64,000 nt of DNA from Lachnospiraceae bacterium (GTDB lineage: Bacteria > Bacillota > Clostridia > Lachnospirales > Lachnospiraceae). The stretch lies in NCBI GenBank assembly GCA_028692395.1, contig JAQUXP010000010.1:1-64000 (forward strand), in the 5' to 3' direction. Below are positions 28,201-36,887 of this stretch, one piece after another. Made by a program: the position numbers and the translations under genes. The notes under the pieces were generated by a model. The model saw nothing but the letters and a program-made list of their open reading frames with translations, did no database searches and had not been told where the DNA came from. The first letter of the stretch is position 1. Each line of letters opens with the position of its first letter.

Positions 28201-28747
28201 TCAGGAATTCCTCCATATGCTGATATGTCACCGGATTATGAGACATCCCTTTATACAATGCAGTATATACACAATTCTTGCCATTTAGAATGCCGGAAAA
28301 ATGCTCACTTGTGAACAAGTGAAAGGCCTCTCTTTGATCCTTGATGGCAAGCTTTGTAAAATCATCCAGCGTACGCACGGCTCCCATAGAGCTTTGCACC
28401 TGCAGCTTTGCAATCTCGGCAGTCACCGGTATCTGCAGTTCTCCGATTCCACTGCTGAGTACAATCTTTCCACGAATTACATCGCCGTTTTTTAATCCCT
28501 GGGTGTCAATCCCATACACGATCTTACTGGTACTTCCGTGGAATCTGTCCTTTGCAAGAACAATTCGATGGTTATCCGATGTGACTACGCCCTTCACACG
28601 GCTTCCATCCTCTGCTCCAACGCTGAATTCCCCTTTTTGATTTCTTCCCTCCGGTATCTTCAACACGATCTGAGATTCGGAGGCAATAAACGCTGGTACT
28701 TCATATGCAAAGCGCCCGTTCAACAGCTGTTCAATTCTTCTTTTCAA
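25202..28747 (-). CDS. Large beta-domain plus alpha-solenoid protein (DUF5717-like)
   Basis: About 1,180 aa, no signal peptide or membrane segment. Residues 1-320 look like two beta-sandwich domains (VVTSDNHRIVLAKDRF, KIVYGIDTQGLKNGDVIRGK, YGKIIIRNVHQTLEFEIEA). The remaining 850 residues are helical hairpins resembling a TPR or other alpha-solenoid. I recall it as DUF5717. Start choice: an ATG at 28789 has no ribosome-binding site and overlaps a plus-strand promoter, while the TTG at 28747 has AGGTG 8 nt before it, so TTG is chosen. First gene of a three-gene set with the Hsp70-like and TPR-like proteins. Function unknown. Confidence 0.75.
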   Translation of the reverse strand: MKRRIEQLLNGRFAYEVPAFIASESQIVLKIPEGRNQKGEFSVGAEDGSRVKGVVTSDNHRIVLAKDRFHGSTSKIVYGIDTQGLKNGDVIRGKIVLSSGIGELQIPVTAEIAKLQVQSSMGAVRTLDDFTKLAIKDQREAFHLFTSEHFSGILNGKNCVYTALYKGMSHNPVTYQHMEEFLIAAKKKDAITLSLDKQQKRAYQVEHSLKDTLYVYKSTWGYVRMEIETVGDFLEVDKKVVTSDDFIGSVYGLEFVVHKEMLGQGRHYGKIIIRNVHQTLEFEIEASVAQGMQLLPQGLKKHKITELSRDYIDLHLHNMDYRTWYENSKASLLELTRSECMDTMLVLYEAYLFLMNEEVNQAMELLWNFKQGKVTLTKPRELGIYYFLAKQVDLLPAEQSNILPKIRAYAQQEPADYYLLAIRLQLDETLRASMIMQLHAMEQAFVCGCKSPFLYLDAYQILTKQESLLRRLSPFTIQVLSFARKHRVLSKSLLQRAAYLSDNLKEFDSSIYQLLKAGYEQYPSDEVLEAICKLVMKGTPTRKEYFRWYALAVEHEIRITRLYEYYIETMGEDYHGMLPQVIRMYFAYNNTLSATRKAFVYANVIRNKETDSTTYNSYVDAMEKFAASQVLKRRMNEDFAELYREFIHEPQDAAMAQALSDVLFVHRIILEDRNIRRVIVCHNALQSEQVYPVNDQCAYVNIYSEDARILFEDEKRRRFGTTVAYKDQQLMDNRDLARQCGAYGKMNPGLLLNICRELPSQMDVNSKSLPLYQMAEHEETFTEEYRDVIRKKLLEYYMAHTGETQLEDILGDLDVNAYARVDKAATVEVLVTAGLYTDAFSIVSRYGVEGIELSVLMKLASRMILRIDFEEDEELVFMADYVMRCDCYDEVILTYLRNHYVGSMAAMCSLWKNLKGFQLDTYRLDERILIFSMFVRCFPQQGEKILDGYIRGQGREQVVQAYLTYVSCTYFMTGEQGKPVYFDYLERMYEREWEMETICHLALLKYYSSLEKLTERQEQQARALLLECTQMGLRFAFFQKLPVSLIQAYQVEDKVFVEEHFPADSKVVIHYSLQQRNLDRQVFISEPMRNMYQGIFTKEFLLFYGETLTYYLTVEHQGENRTTPQKEITLPGVEASGKTYYKLLNQILAARALGSRDEEQKALTVFLQQQKLVDSAFHMMD

Positions 28748-28774
28748 CGTTTCTTCACCTGTGCCTTTTATCTC

Positions 28775-28802
28775 TTGACTAAAAAACATTTACCGTTATA
28801 AT
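28775..28802 (+). promoter_or_regulatory. Promoter of the CobD-like gene
   Basis: -35 TTGACT (28775-28780), 16-bp spacer, consensus -10 TATAAT (28797-28802), giving a leader of about 190 nt. It overlaps the extended 5' end of the divergent solenoid gene. Confidence 0.7.
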
Positions 28803-28858
28803 ATTAAGAAGTAAATGTTAGATACTTTATCTATACGGTTATACTTTATGATGCTGGT

Positions 28859-28882
28859 TCAAAAGGTGTTTTGACCTTTTGA
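28859..28882 (+). other. Hairpin in the CobD-like leader
   Basis: Perfect 9-bp stem TCAAAAGGT (28859-28867) with ACCTTTTGA (28874-28882) and a 6-nt loop. No T-run follows, so it is not a terminator. A regulatory or stabilising role is possible. Confidence 0.4.
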
Positions 28883-29001
28883 GACTGCGGATCACTCCGT
28901 TACGAATCATTCATATTTAATTATACACTAGAAATTATTGGCTTGCAACTTCCCATTCAAGAGAAATAATGGAAATCAAAGGAAAAATCTGGAGGTGCTT
29001 C

Positions 29002-30114
29002 ATGTTAAAACACAAAGATCATTTTCATGGAAGTGATTTAGAAAAAATCGAACAGACCTACAACATCAAAAAAGAGGATATCATCAGCTTTTCAGCCAAT
29101 GTAAATCCTCTTGGGATCTCAACAGAGCTTCGCAGTTCCCTAAGCGCACAGCTGGATGCCATCACCTCATATCCGGACCGGGAGTACAAAGCACTTCGTG
29201 CCTGTATCGCTTCCTACGCTGATACACAAGCCGAGAATATTATCGTGGGAAATGGTTCTACCGAACTGATCTCCCTTTTTATCCAGACCTATCATCCTAA
29301 AAAAGCCATGATTCTTGGACCCACCTACTCGGAATATGAGCGGGAGATTACCCTGGGAGGCGGCACTACCCTTTATTATCCGCTGCGGGAAGAATCCGCT
29401 TTCGAGATGAATGTAGATGACTTCTGCAGTCAGCTTCACGATGGGCTGGATCTTCTGGTACTGTGTAATCCCAACAATCCCACCTCCACGGCAATCAATG
29501 CTTCCCAGATGCGAAGGATTCTGGATACATGCCTGCAGTTTGGAATCTTTGTCATGGTGGACGAAACCTATGTGGAATTCACCAATGCGGCAGAGCATAT
29601 CACCTCTGTTCCCCTGACTTATTATTACACAAACCTGATTATCCTTCGGGGAACCTCTAAGTTCTTCGCCGCACCGGGACTGCGGCTTGGCTATGCCGTC
29701 ACCGGAAACCAGGATCTGATTAAGCAGATTAACACCCGCCAGAATCCCTGGTCCATTAACTCTCTCGCTGAGATTGCAGGACGACTGATGTTCCAGGATC
29801 AAAACTATCAGCAGAAAACTCAGCAGCTGATTCACAGTGAACGTTCCCGCCTTTTTAAACTGCTGTCCGGCTGGGACACGGTAAAGGTTTATAAACCCAT
29901 GGGGAATTTTATCCTGGTTCGTATTCTGAAGGAAGGTACGGACGCAGATACGCTCTTCGAGCACTGCATCCGCAAAGGTCTTATGATTCGTAACTGTTCC
30001 ACCTTTCCATTTCTGGACAACAGCTTCGTACGCTTCTGTATTATGATGCCGGAGCAAAACGACCGTCTTATGGAAGCCTTTGCTGAAATTCTGAAGGAAT
30101 CGATCAGTGGCTGA
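29002..30114 (+). CDS. PLP-dependent aminotransferase, CobD/HisC-like
   Basis: A 370-aa fold-type I PLP enzyme. The start HKDHFHGSDLEKIEQ and ISFSANVNPLG closely match threonine-phosphate decarboxylase (CobD). Other motifs are VGNGSTELISL, LCNPNNPTST, MVDETYVEF with the PLP aspartate, and the Schiff-base lysine in LRGTSKFFAAPGLRLGY. CobD makes aminopropanol phosphate for cobalamin, yet no cobalamin gene is nearby, so a histidinol-phosphate aminotransferase or other role stays open. ATG at 29002 follows GGAGG. Confidence 0.8.
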   Translation: MLKHKDHFHGSDLEKIEQTYNIKKEDIISFSANVNPLGISTELRSSLSAQLDAITSYPDREYKALRACIASYADTQAENIIVGNGSTELISLFIQTYHPKKAMILGPTYSEYEREITLGGGTTLYYPLREESAFEMNVDDFCSQLHDGLDLLVLCNPNNPTSTAINASQMRRILDTCLQFGIFVMVDETYVEFTNAAEHITSVPLTYYYTNLIILRGTSKFFAAPGLRLGYAVTGNQDLIKQINTRQNPWSINSLAEIAGRLMFQDQNYQQKTQQLIHSERSRLFKLLSGWDTVKVYKPMGNFILVRILKEGTDADTLFEHCIRKGLMIRNCSTFPFLDNSFVRFCIMMPEQNDRLMEAFAEILKESISG

Positions 30115-30131
30115 GGCACTTTTTTCATACT

Positions 30132-31376
30132 TTATGCGGGGCTGTCTTTTACCCGGCTGTCCATAACAAAGAAGATAATTCCAATAATAAACATCACGGC
30201 AATTACTCCAACACCAAGGTTGATGCTTCCAGTCATCTGGGATACGATGCCCACTGCCGTAGTTCCGATAAAAGAAGCTCCCTTGCCGCAGATATCCAGC
30301 AGTCCAAAATACTCACCGGACTGTGCCGCAGGAATAATCTTAGTGTAGTAGGATCTGGAAAGTGCCTGCACACCACCCTGGAACATGCCAACGGTGACCG
30401 CCAGTACCCAGAACTGCCACTGATGCATCATGGTCATGGCGAAAACTGCAATACAAAAATACGCTGCAATACATACCAGAATCAGTTTCTGCGTGTCATA
30501 CTTCACCGCCAGTCTTCCAAAGAGAATGGCAAAGGGAAATGCGACAATCTGTGTTACCAGCAGTGCCAGCAGAAGTCCTGTGGTATCCAGCCCCAGGGCT
30601 GAACCATAGGCCGTAGCCATGTCAATGATGGTATACACACCATCAATATAAAAGAAAAACGCCAGAAGAAACAGGAAGATCTTTTTCTGTTTCCTTACAC
30701 TTTTCAAAGTCTGTCCGATTCTGATAAAGCTTTCCCTGATCGCATGTGCTTTTCGCTCCACATAATGGACCTGTCTGTATTGCTTCAAAAGCGGAGTACT
30801 CATAAGCACCCACCATGCTGTTACAATAAAAAATGCGATCACGATACCTGCTTCAAAGGAAATCCCCATCTTATCATATCCCAGTACAAATACAAGACTC
30901 AGTAAAAAGGGGATACAGCTTCCAATATAACCCCAGGCATATCCGGCAGATGACACACGGTCCATACGTTCCTCTGTTGTCACATCCACAAGCATGGAAT
31001 CATAGAAAATCAGGCTTCCGTTATAACCCACTTTTGCAATAATAAACACGATCAAAAACACCAGCCACTGAGTTGTCAGTCCCATGGCGAGACAGGCGAT
31101 ACTTCCCAATGCGATAGAGACCAAAAAGATAGGCTTTTTAAACCCTTTGGTGTCTGCCAGAGTTCCGAACACCGGTCCCAAAAACAGAACAATAATCGTA
31201 GAAATCGACACTCCATAGCCCCAGTATGCCAGATAATTGACGCTGGACAATCCCTCCTTTTCCGCCAGATAGCTAAAGTAAATCGGAAGAATCGTAGATA
31301 CAAGCAGGGTAAATGCAGAATTACCCACATCATACAGCACCCAGTTACGCTCCTGTTTTGTCAGTTTAAATTTCAT
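30132..31376 (-). CDS. MFS transporter, Atg22/UMF1-like
   Basis: A 414-aa permease with about 12 hydrophobic helices. The N-terminal WVLYDVGNSAFTLLVST is the signature of the Atg22/UMF1 branch of the major facilitator superfamily. A cytoplasmic loop near residue 210-235 is basic. Fungal Atg22 exports amino acids from vacuoles; the bacterial substrate is unknown. It overlaps the preceding phospholipase-like gene by 11 nt, so the two are translationally coupled. Confidence 0.85.
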   Translation of the reverse strand: MKFKLTKQERNWVLYDVGNSAFTLLVSTILPIYFSYLAEKEGLSSVNYLAYWGYGVSISTIIVLFLGPVFGTLADTKGFKKPIFLVSIALGSIACLAMGLTTQWLVFLIVFIIAKVGYNGSLIFYDSMLVDVTTEERMDRVSSAGYAWGYIGSCIPFLLSLVFVLGYDKMGISFEAGIVIAFFIVTAWWVLMSTPLLKQYRQVHYVERKAHAIRESFIRIGQTLKSVRKQKKIFLFLLAFFFYIDGVYTIIDMATAYGSALGLDTTGLLLALLVTQIVAFPFAILFGRLAVKYDTQKLILVCIAAYFCIAVFAMTMMHQWQFWVLAVTVGMFQGGVQALSRSYYTKIIPAAQSGEYFGLLDICGKGASFIGTTAVGIVSQMTGSINLGVGVIAVMFIIGIIFFVMDSRVKDSPA

Positions 31377-32193
31377 ACATTTCCCCTCTTTCCGGATCTA
31401 CAGATCCAAAGCTATAGCGGAAAATATCTCCCAGACTTCTCTTATCCTCTACAAATTCCATAAACTCCCGGATAAAAGAAACGGCATCCGTTCTTGCAGT
31501 CAGATATCGGTTTTTCAGTTTTTGGTTACTGTCCTTACAGAAAGGATTCGCCTGATAATTCACAATCAGTCCTTGCATTTCCTGATAGTTACCAGTGATG
31601 CGAAGCATGGTCCAAATCAGGTTTCTTTTCAGCTTCGATGGTGCAATTAATAAGCGGTTACAGCGAATCATCCCCTTTAATGCACGCATCACCTGCTGGG
31701 CATCCGCTCCCGGATAAAAGCACTGAATCACCACAGCATTTTCCTGTGACGGTACAATATGCTGTGTCAGATTCTGTCGGATCGGATCCTTTCTGTCATG
31801 GATCATAAGCATACGGTCAAATTCCACTTCAATTTCCGTGTGAGAGATACCGCTTTCTTGAATCTTCCGTTCCACATACCCATGGCAGTTCACATCCAGT
31901 GCAAAATGATTCAGCACCCCGTAAATGTATGCCAGATAAGGCTCCTTATGTTTTTTCTGAAGAATAACCTCCTTCGCCCGCTGAAAAAATTCCTGTCCGC
32001 TGTGTTTATGCAGTTCATATCCGATTTCATTTACCGAATTGGAAAACAGTGCCCCATAATAGAAGAGAATATCCGGTCCATGTAACCCGATCAGATACAG
32101 CTGAGGGTACTTCTCGATAATTTCCCGGGGAGTTCCCTCAATTCTCCTTCGAACCTCCTGTCCCATGCGGTAATGTGCATATGTTGATGGCAT
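31366..32193 (-). CDS. Zinc-dependent phospholipase C-like protein
   Basis: A 275-aa protein with the histidine pattern of the zinc-dependent phospholipase C/S1-P1 nuclease fold: STYAHYRMGQEV at the N-terminus, GLHGPDILFY, NHFALDVNCHGYVE and SHTEIEVEFDR. It has no signal peptide, unlike secreted toxins of the fold, so it is probably cytosolic with an unknown substrate. The ATG at 32193 has AGGAGG before it; a frame seven codons longer starts inside that site. It overlaps the MFS gene. Confidence 0.8.
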   Translation of the reverse strand: MPSTYAHYRMGQEVRRRIEGTPREIIEKYPQLYLIGLHGPDILFYYGALFSNSVNEIGYELHKHSGQEFFQRAKEVILQKKHKEPYLAYIYGVLNHFALDVNCHGYVERKIQESGISHTEIEVEFDRMLMIHDRKDPIRQNLTQHIVPSQENAVVIQCFYPGADAQQVMRALKGMIRCNRLLIAPSKLKRNLIWTMLRITGNYQEMQGLIVNYQANPFCKDSNQKLKNRYLTARTDAVSFIREFMEFVEDKRSLGDIFRYSFGSVDPERGEMYEI

Positions 32194-32310
32194 CTTCTTT
32201 GTTCCTCCTGTCATTATTCCAAGACATATATCGTATCAGAGCAGTGTTTCCCTCCGCTACCATTATTCCGTAAAAAACAAATTTAATTTTTGTAAAAGGA
32301 AGCTTTCCTG

Positions 32311-35300
32311 CTACATGTCAAAGAGGGAGTACTGATTGGATTCCGGAATATCCCCGAAGATTCCCAGATCATCCATCAGATCAATTACCGTCTTGCTGAC
32401 CTTCGTGCGGTTTCTGAAATCATCCTTGGACAGGAAGATTCCATCCCTGGCTGCCAGCACTACGGCGTCAGCTGCCTTATCTCCCAGACCCTCGATGGTA
32501 TCCAGCGCCGGCATCAGTTTATTGTCCACAATACTGAACCGGTGGGCCTGCCCGGTATAAAGATCCACCGGCACAAACTCAAAGCCTCTGGCATACATTT
32601 CCTGTACTACCTTCATATCCTTATAGGTATCCTGTTCCTTCTTACTCAGAATATCCTTTCGTTTCTCGTAATCATGCATATAATATTCCAGCCGTTCCTG
32701 CCCCATACACATCAGCTCATAGGAAAATGCTGATGCACGGATGGAAAAATACGCCGCATAGTAAGCCAGCGGATAAAAAATCTTATAATAGGCAATACGG
32801 TAGGCCATCATAACATAGGCCGCCGCATGGGCCTTGGGGAACATGTATTTAATTTTCTTACAGGACCAGATATACCACTCCGGCACCCCGTGAGAGGTCA
32901 TCTCCGTCTCCCACTCCGGCTTTAAGCCCTTTCCTTTTCGTACACTCTCCATGATGGTAAAGGACTCCTCACTGTCCAGCCCCTTACCGATGAGGTACGT
33001 CATAATATCATCGCGGGTACAAATTGCGGTGGAAATAGTTGCCTTCCCCTCTTCAATCAGCGTCTGTGCATTACCCAGCCACACATCGGTACCATGGGAC
33101 AGTCCGGAGATACGAATCAGGTCTGAGATTGACTGTGGTTTGGTATCCTGAAGCATCTGAATAACAAAATCCGTACCAAACTCCGGCACACCCAGGCAGC
33201 CCAGCGGACAGCCGCCGATCTGCTCCGGACGGATTCCCAGAGCCTCCGTATTCTTAAACAGGGACATAACCGACTGATCATCCAGTGGAACGGTCTGAGC
33301 GTCATATCCCGTCAGATCCTCCAGCATACGAATCATGGTAGGATCATCATGTCCCAGAATATCCAGCTTGAGCAGGTTGGAGTCGATGGAGTGATAGTCA
33401 AAGTGCGTGGTGATAATATCCGTGGTGTTGTCATTTGCCGGATGCTGCACCGGGGTAAAGGAATTGATATCCTCACCAAAGGGCAGTACGATAATTCCAC
33501 CCGGATGCTGTCCGGTAGTTCTGCGGATTCCCGTACAGCCCTTTACAATACGGTCAATCTCGCAGTTTCTCTTGTGCACGCCCCTCTCTTCATAGTAGTT
33601 CTTTACATAACCAAATGCCGTCTTCTCTGCCAGCGTCCCGATAGTTCCTGCACGGAAAGTCTGGCCTGCGCCAAAGATAACCTCCGTATATTTATGGGCC
33701 TTACTTTGATATTCACCAGAAAAGTTCAGGTCGATATCCGGCTCCTTATTCCCCTTAAATCCAAGAAATGTCTCGAAGGGAATATCAAATCCCATCTTCT
33801 TCATCGGAGTATGACAATTGGGACAGTCACAGTCAGGCATATCACAGCCCGCCCGCCCTGCATATTCCTTCACCTCAGGAGAATCAAAATCCACATAGTG
33901 GCATTTTTCACAGAGATAATGAGGGCTTAACGGATTTACCTCCGTGATACCGGACATAGTGGCAACAAAGGAGGACCCTACCGACCCACGGGATCCAACC
34001 AGATATCCATCCTCATTGGACTTCCACACCAGCTTCTGAGCGATAATATACATCACCGCATAACCATTTGAGATGATGGAATTCAGTTCCTTTTCCAGCC
34101 TTGCTTCTACAATTTCCGGAAGATTTTCCCCGTAAACCTCATGGGCGGTATTGTAGCAGATATCCCTTAAATCCCGGTCAGAATTCTCGATAACAGGCGG
34201 GAATTTTCCGGCACGTATGGGAGAAATCTTCTCTATCATATCAGAAATCTTTCTGGGATTGGTGATGACCACCTCCTGCGCTTTTTCTGTCCCCAGGTAG
34301 GAAAACTCCTCCAGCATCTCATCTGTAGTCCGAAGAAACAGCGGCGCCTGATCATCTGCATCGGAAAAGCCTTTGCCTGTCATGATAATTCTCCGGTAAA
34401 TCTCATCCTCAGGATCCATAAAATGCACATCACAGGTAGCAACCACCGGCTTTTGAAACTGCTCTCCCAGCTTTACAATCTTTTTGTTCAGATTCTGCAG
34501 ATCCTCTATGGAATTCACCGCAGAAATATCCTCTTTATTCAGCATAAACCTGTTATTGCCCAGCGGCTGGATCTCAAGATAATCGTAAAACTCCACCAGT
34601 CTCGTAATCTCTGCATCCGGTGCCCCCCGAAGCAGTGCCTGGTAAAGCTCTCCCGCCTCGCAGGCTGAACCGATCATCAGTCCTTCGGAATACTTCAGAT
34701 AGAGGCTCTTTGGCAATTTGGGTCTTCGGTTATAATACTTCAGATGGGACTCAGAGATCAGTCGATACAGATTTACACGCCCGGTCTCCCCTGTGGCCAG
34801 AATAATCGCATGGGCACTGGGAAGCTTTCGAATCGTATGCTCGGAAATGCTTCCTTTTTCATTTAACTGATCCAGATTCTCTATGCCCCGGTCCCGAAGC
34901 ATCTTCACAAATTTCACAAAAATATCTGCTGTGCAGGCGGCATCGTCTACCGCACGGTGATGATTATCCAGGGAAACCCCCACTGCCTTGGCCACCGTGT
35001 CCAGCTTAAACCGGTTTAGTCCCGGAAGAAGAAACCGGGCCATGGCCACCGTATCTGCGGAGGTAAAAGACTTTTGAATCCCCTGTTTTTCACAATTATG
35101 TTCGATAAAGCTCATATCAAATCCGGCATTATGTGCCACCATAACTGCATCCTGGCAAAACTCCAGAAACTCCGGCAAAACCTTCTCGATAACAGGTGCC
35201 TCCATAACCATGGCATCATTAATTCCCGTTAGATTTTCAATCTTAAAGGGAATCGGAACCTCCGGATTCACAAAAGTAGAGAAACGCTGCGTAATCTTTC

Positions 35301-36870
35301 CGCGCTCTACCCGTACTGCACCAATCTCTATGATTTTATTGGCAACCGGAGAAAACCCTGTGGTCTCAAGGTCAAAGACCACAAAAGTATCCTCCAGCGT
35401 CTGTCCCTGACTGTTGGTGACAATCCCCTTCAAATCATCCACAAGATAAGCCTCTACCCCATAGATCACCTTAAATGGTGCCGAGATCTTCTTCAGTTCC
35501 TCTTTGGTGACATCCGGATGCTCTGCAGCATATCTTTTCCGGTAAGAACCGTCAATGTCCTCCATGGCATGATTAGCCTCCGGAAATCCCTGTACCACAC
35601 CGTGATCCGTGATGGCAATCGCCGGATGACCCCAGGAATACGCCCGTTTTACCAGAACGGAAGCATCCGTCACCCCGTCCATATCACTCATCTTGGTATG
35701 ACAGTGCAGCTCCACGCGCTTTACTGGTGCATTATCACTTCTTCCCTCCCGGAAATCCCGAATGGTCTTGATGCCCCATACAGAAGCCATGGTAATATCA
35801 TGGTCAAAGCTGTCGATGGCAGTCTTTCCCTTTATCTTTAAAAATGTCCCCTTATCCACCAGAGGCTTCAGCTCCGGCACCTGTTCATTTTTCAGGAAAA
35901 TCTTCACTGTGATAGTATCGGTAAAATCTGTGATCTGAAACATCAGTATGGTTCTCTCATTTCGAATCTCTCTCATGTCCATTCCCAGCACCTGTCCACG
36001 GATCGTGGCGTCACCGATATCTCCTTCCAGAGAGGCGATCGTTACTGCTTCATCATCAAAATCCCTGCCATAGATAACATCTGGTCCTGCAGGTCTTCTG
36101 GACTTTCGATCCGTCTCCACCAGTGAAGACTTCTGCTCCTTCCAGGGACCTTTCAGCACTTTAGCCGGATTGCGGGCCGCATCCTTTCCATCGGTTTTGC
36201 CACCCCCACTGTTCTCTGCATGCTTCTCTGCGTTCTCTGCGGCCGCCTTCACCTGTCTGGCCTGGGCTTTCAGTGCCAGTTCTTCCCCCAGCTGGGTGTT
36301 TTTCACAAGATGACGGACCTGCTGCACCAGCTTCAGTTCACTGTTCTTTCTTTCCTCGCTGACCTCCTGCTCCCGGTACTCAATAGAAATCTTCAGATTC
36401 AGCCCACAGCGCTCACAGAAAATCTTCTCAAGAATCCCATACAGCTCCTCTTCCCTCTCATGGGCGATGACAGAATCCACCAGTGAAAGATTCATCTCGT
36501 CCGTGTTCGGAAATGTAATCTGCGCCGTATGGAACAGATTGCTCAAAAAGATACTGTATTCCCTCAGTTCTGTCATAATACTGTCCCGGTAGACCTCCAG
36601 CAGATTCTCCGGGGTATACTGTTTGGACAGCACAAACCGCTCGATGATCCTTACCTGCATGGAGACATTTGCAAAAAACTGATTCTTGATTGCACGTTCC
36701 AGGGTAAAAATATGCTTTTTATGAATCCACTGGCTGCTGATGATATACACCCGCAGCCAGTCTTTCTTCCTTGTAACTCCCACTCTGGTGACCTGTATGG
36801 TATCCAGAAGATCTGCCAGATCCCCGGACACCTGTAGTCCGGGAAAAACTTCAATAAAATCTTTTTCCAT
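32311..36870 (-). CDS. polC: DNA polymerase III PolC-type alpha subunit
   Basis: A 1,519-aa replicative polymerase of low-GC Gram-positives, somewhat longer than the Bacillus enzyme. Order: N-terminal domain, OB fold (about 285-370), PHP domain split around the exonuclease (VELHCHTKMSDMDGV), DnaQ-like proofreading exonuclease (FVVFDLETTGFSP, HNAGFDMSFIE), PHP remainder, a cysteine cluster (YLCEKCHYVDF, DCDCPNCHTPM), and the palm with the catalytic PDIDLNFSGEYQ. The extra length includes a charged linker near residues 190-265. It is followed downstream by nothing obvious and preceded by ispG. Confidence 0.97.
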   Translation of the reverse strand: MEKDFIEVFPGLQVSGDLADLLDTIQVTRVGVTRKKDWLRVYIISSQWIHKKHIFTLERAIKNQFFANVSMQVRIIERFVLSKQYTPENLLEVYRDSIMTELREYSIFLSNLFHTAQITFPNTDEMNLSLVDSVIAHEREEELYGILEKIFCERCGLNLKISIEYREQEVSEERKNSELKLVQQVRHLVKNTQLGEELALKAQARQVKAAAENAEKHAENSGGGKTDGKDAARNPAKVLKGPWKEQKSSLVETDRKSRRPAGPDVIYGRDFDDEAVTIASLEGDIGDATIRGQVLGMDMREIRNERTILMFQITDFTDTITVKIFLKNEQVPELKPLVDKGTFLKIKGKTAIDSFDHDITMASVWGIKTIRDFREGRSDNAPVKRVELHCHTKMSDMDGVTDASVLVKRAYSWGHPAIAITDHGVVQGFPEANHAMEDIDGSYRKRYAAEHPDVTKEELKKISAPFKVIYGVEAYLVDDLKGIVTNSQGQTLEDTFVVFDLETTGFSPVANKIIEIGAVRVERGKITQRFSTFVNPEVPIPFKIENLTGINDAMVMEAPVIEKVLPEFLEFCQDAVMVAHNAGFDMSFIEHNCEKQGIQKSFTSADTVAMARFLLPGLNRFKLDTVAKAVGVSLDNHHRAVDDAACTADIFVKFVKMLRDRGIENLDQLNEKGSISEHTIRKLPSAHAIILATGETGRVNLYRLISESHLKYYNRRPKLPKSLYLKYSEGLMIGSACEAGELYQALLRGAPDAEITRLVEFYDYLEIQPLGNNRFMLNKEDISAVNSIEDLQNLNKKIVKLGEQFQKPVVATCDVHFMDPEDEIYRRIIMTGKGFSDADDQAPLFLRTTDEMLEEFSYLGTEKAQEVVITNPRKISDMIEKISPIRAGKFPPVIENSDRDLRDICYNTAHEVYGENLPEIVEARLEKELNSIISNGYAVMYIIAQKLVWKSNEDGYLVGSRGSVGSSFVATMSGITEVNPLSPHYLCEKCHYVDFDSPEVKEYAGRAGCDMPDCDCPNCHTPMKKMGFDIPFETFLGFKGNKEPDIDLNFSGEYQSKAHKYTEVIFGAGQTFRAGTIGTLAEKTAFGYVKNYYEERGVHKRNCEIDRIVKGCTGIRRTTGQHPGGIIVLPFGEDINSFTPVQHPANDNTTDIITTHFDYHSIDSNLLKLDILGHDDPTMIRMLEDLTGYDAQTVPLDDQSVMSLFKNTEALGIRPEQIGGCPLGCLGVPEFGTDFVIQMLQDTKPQSISDLIRISGLSHGTDVWLGNAQTLIEEGKATISTAICTRDDIMTYLIGKGLDSEESFTIMESVRKGKGLKPEWETEMTSHGVPEWYIWSCKKIKYMFPKAHAAAYVMMAYRIAYYKIFYPLAYYAAYFSIRASAFSYELMCMGQERLEYYMHDYEKRKDILSKKEQDTYKDMKVVQEMYARGFEFVPVDLYTGQAHRFSIVDNKLMPALDTIEGLGDKAADAVVLAARDGIFLSKDDFRNRTKVSKTVIDLMDDLGIFGDIPESNQYSLFDM

Positions 36871-36887
36871 TGCTATCTCTTTCTCTA

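Noticed and set aside
33349-33930. 193-codon plus-strand frame inside polC
   Set aside because: Antisense shadow of the polymerase palm region; no ribosome site or family match.
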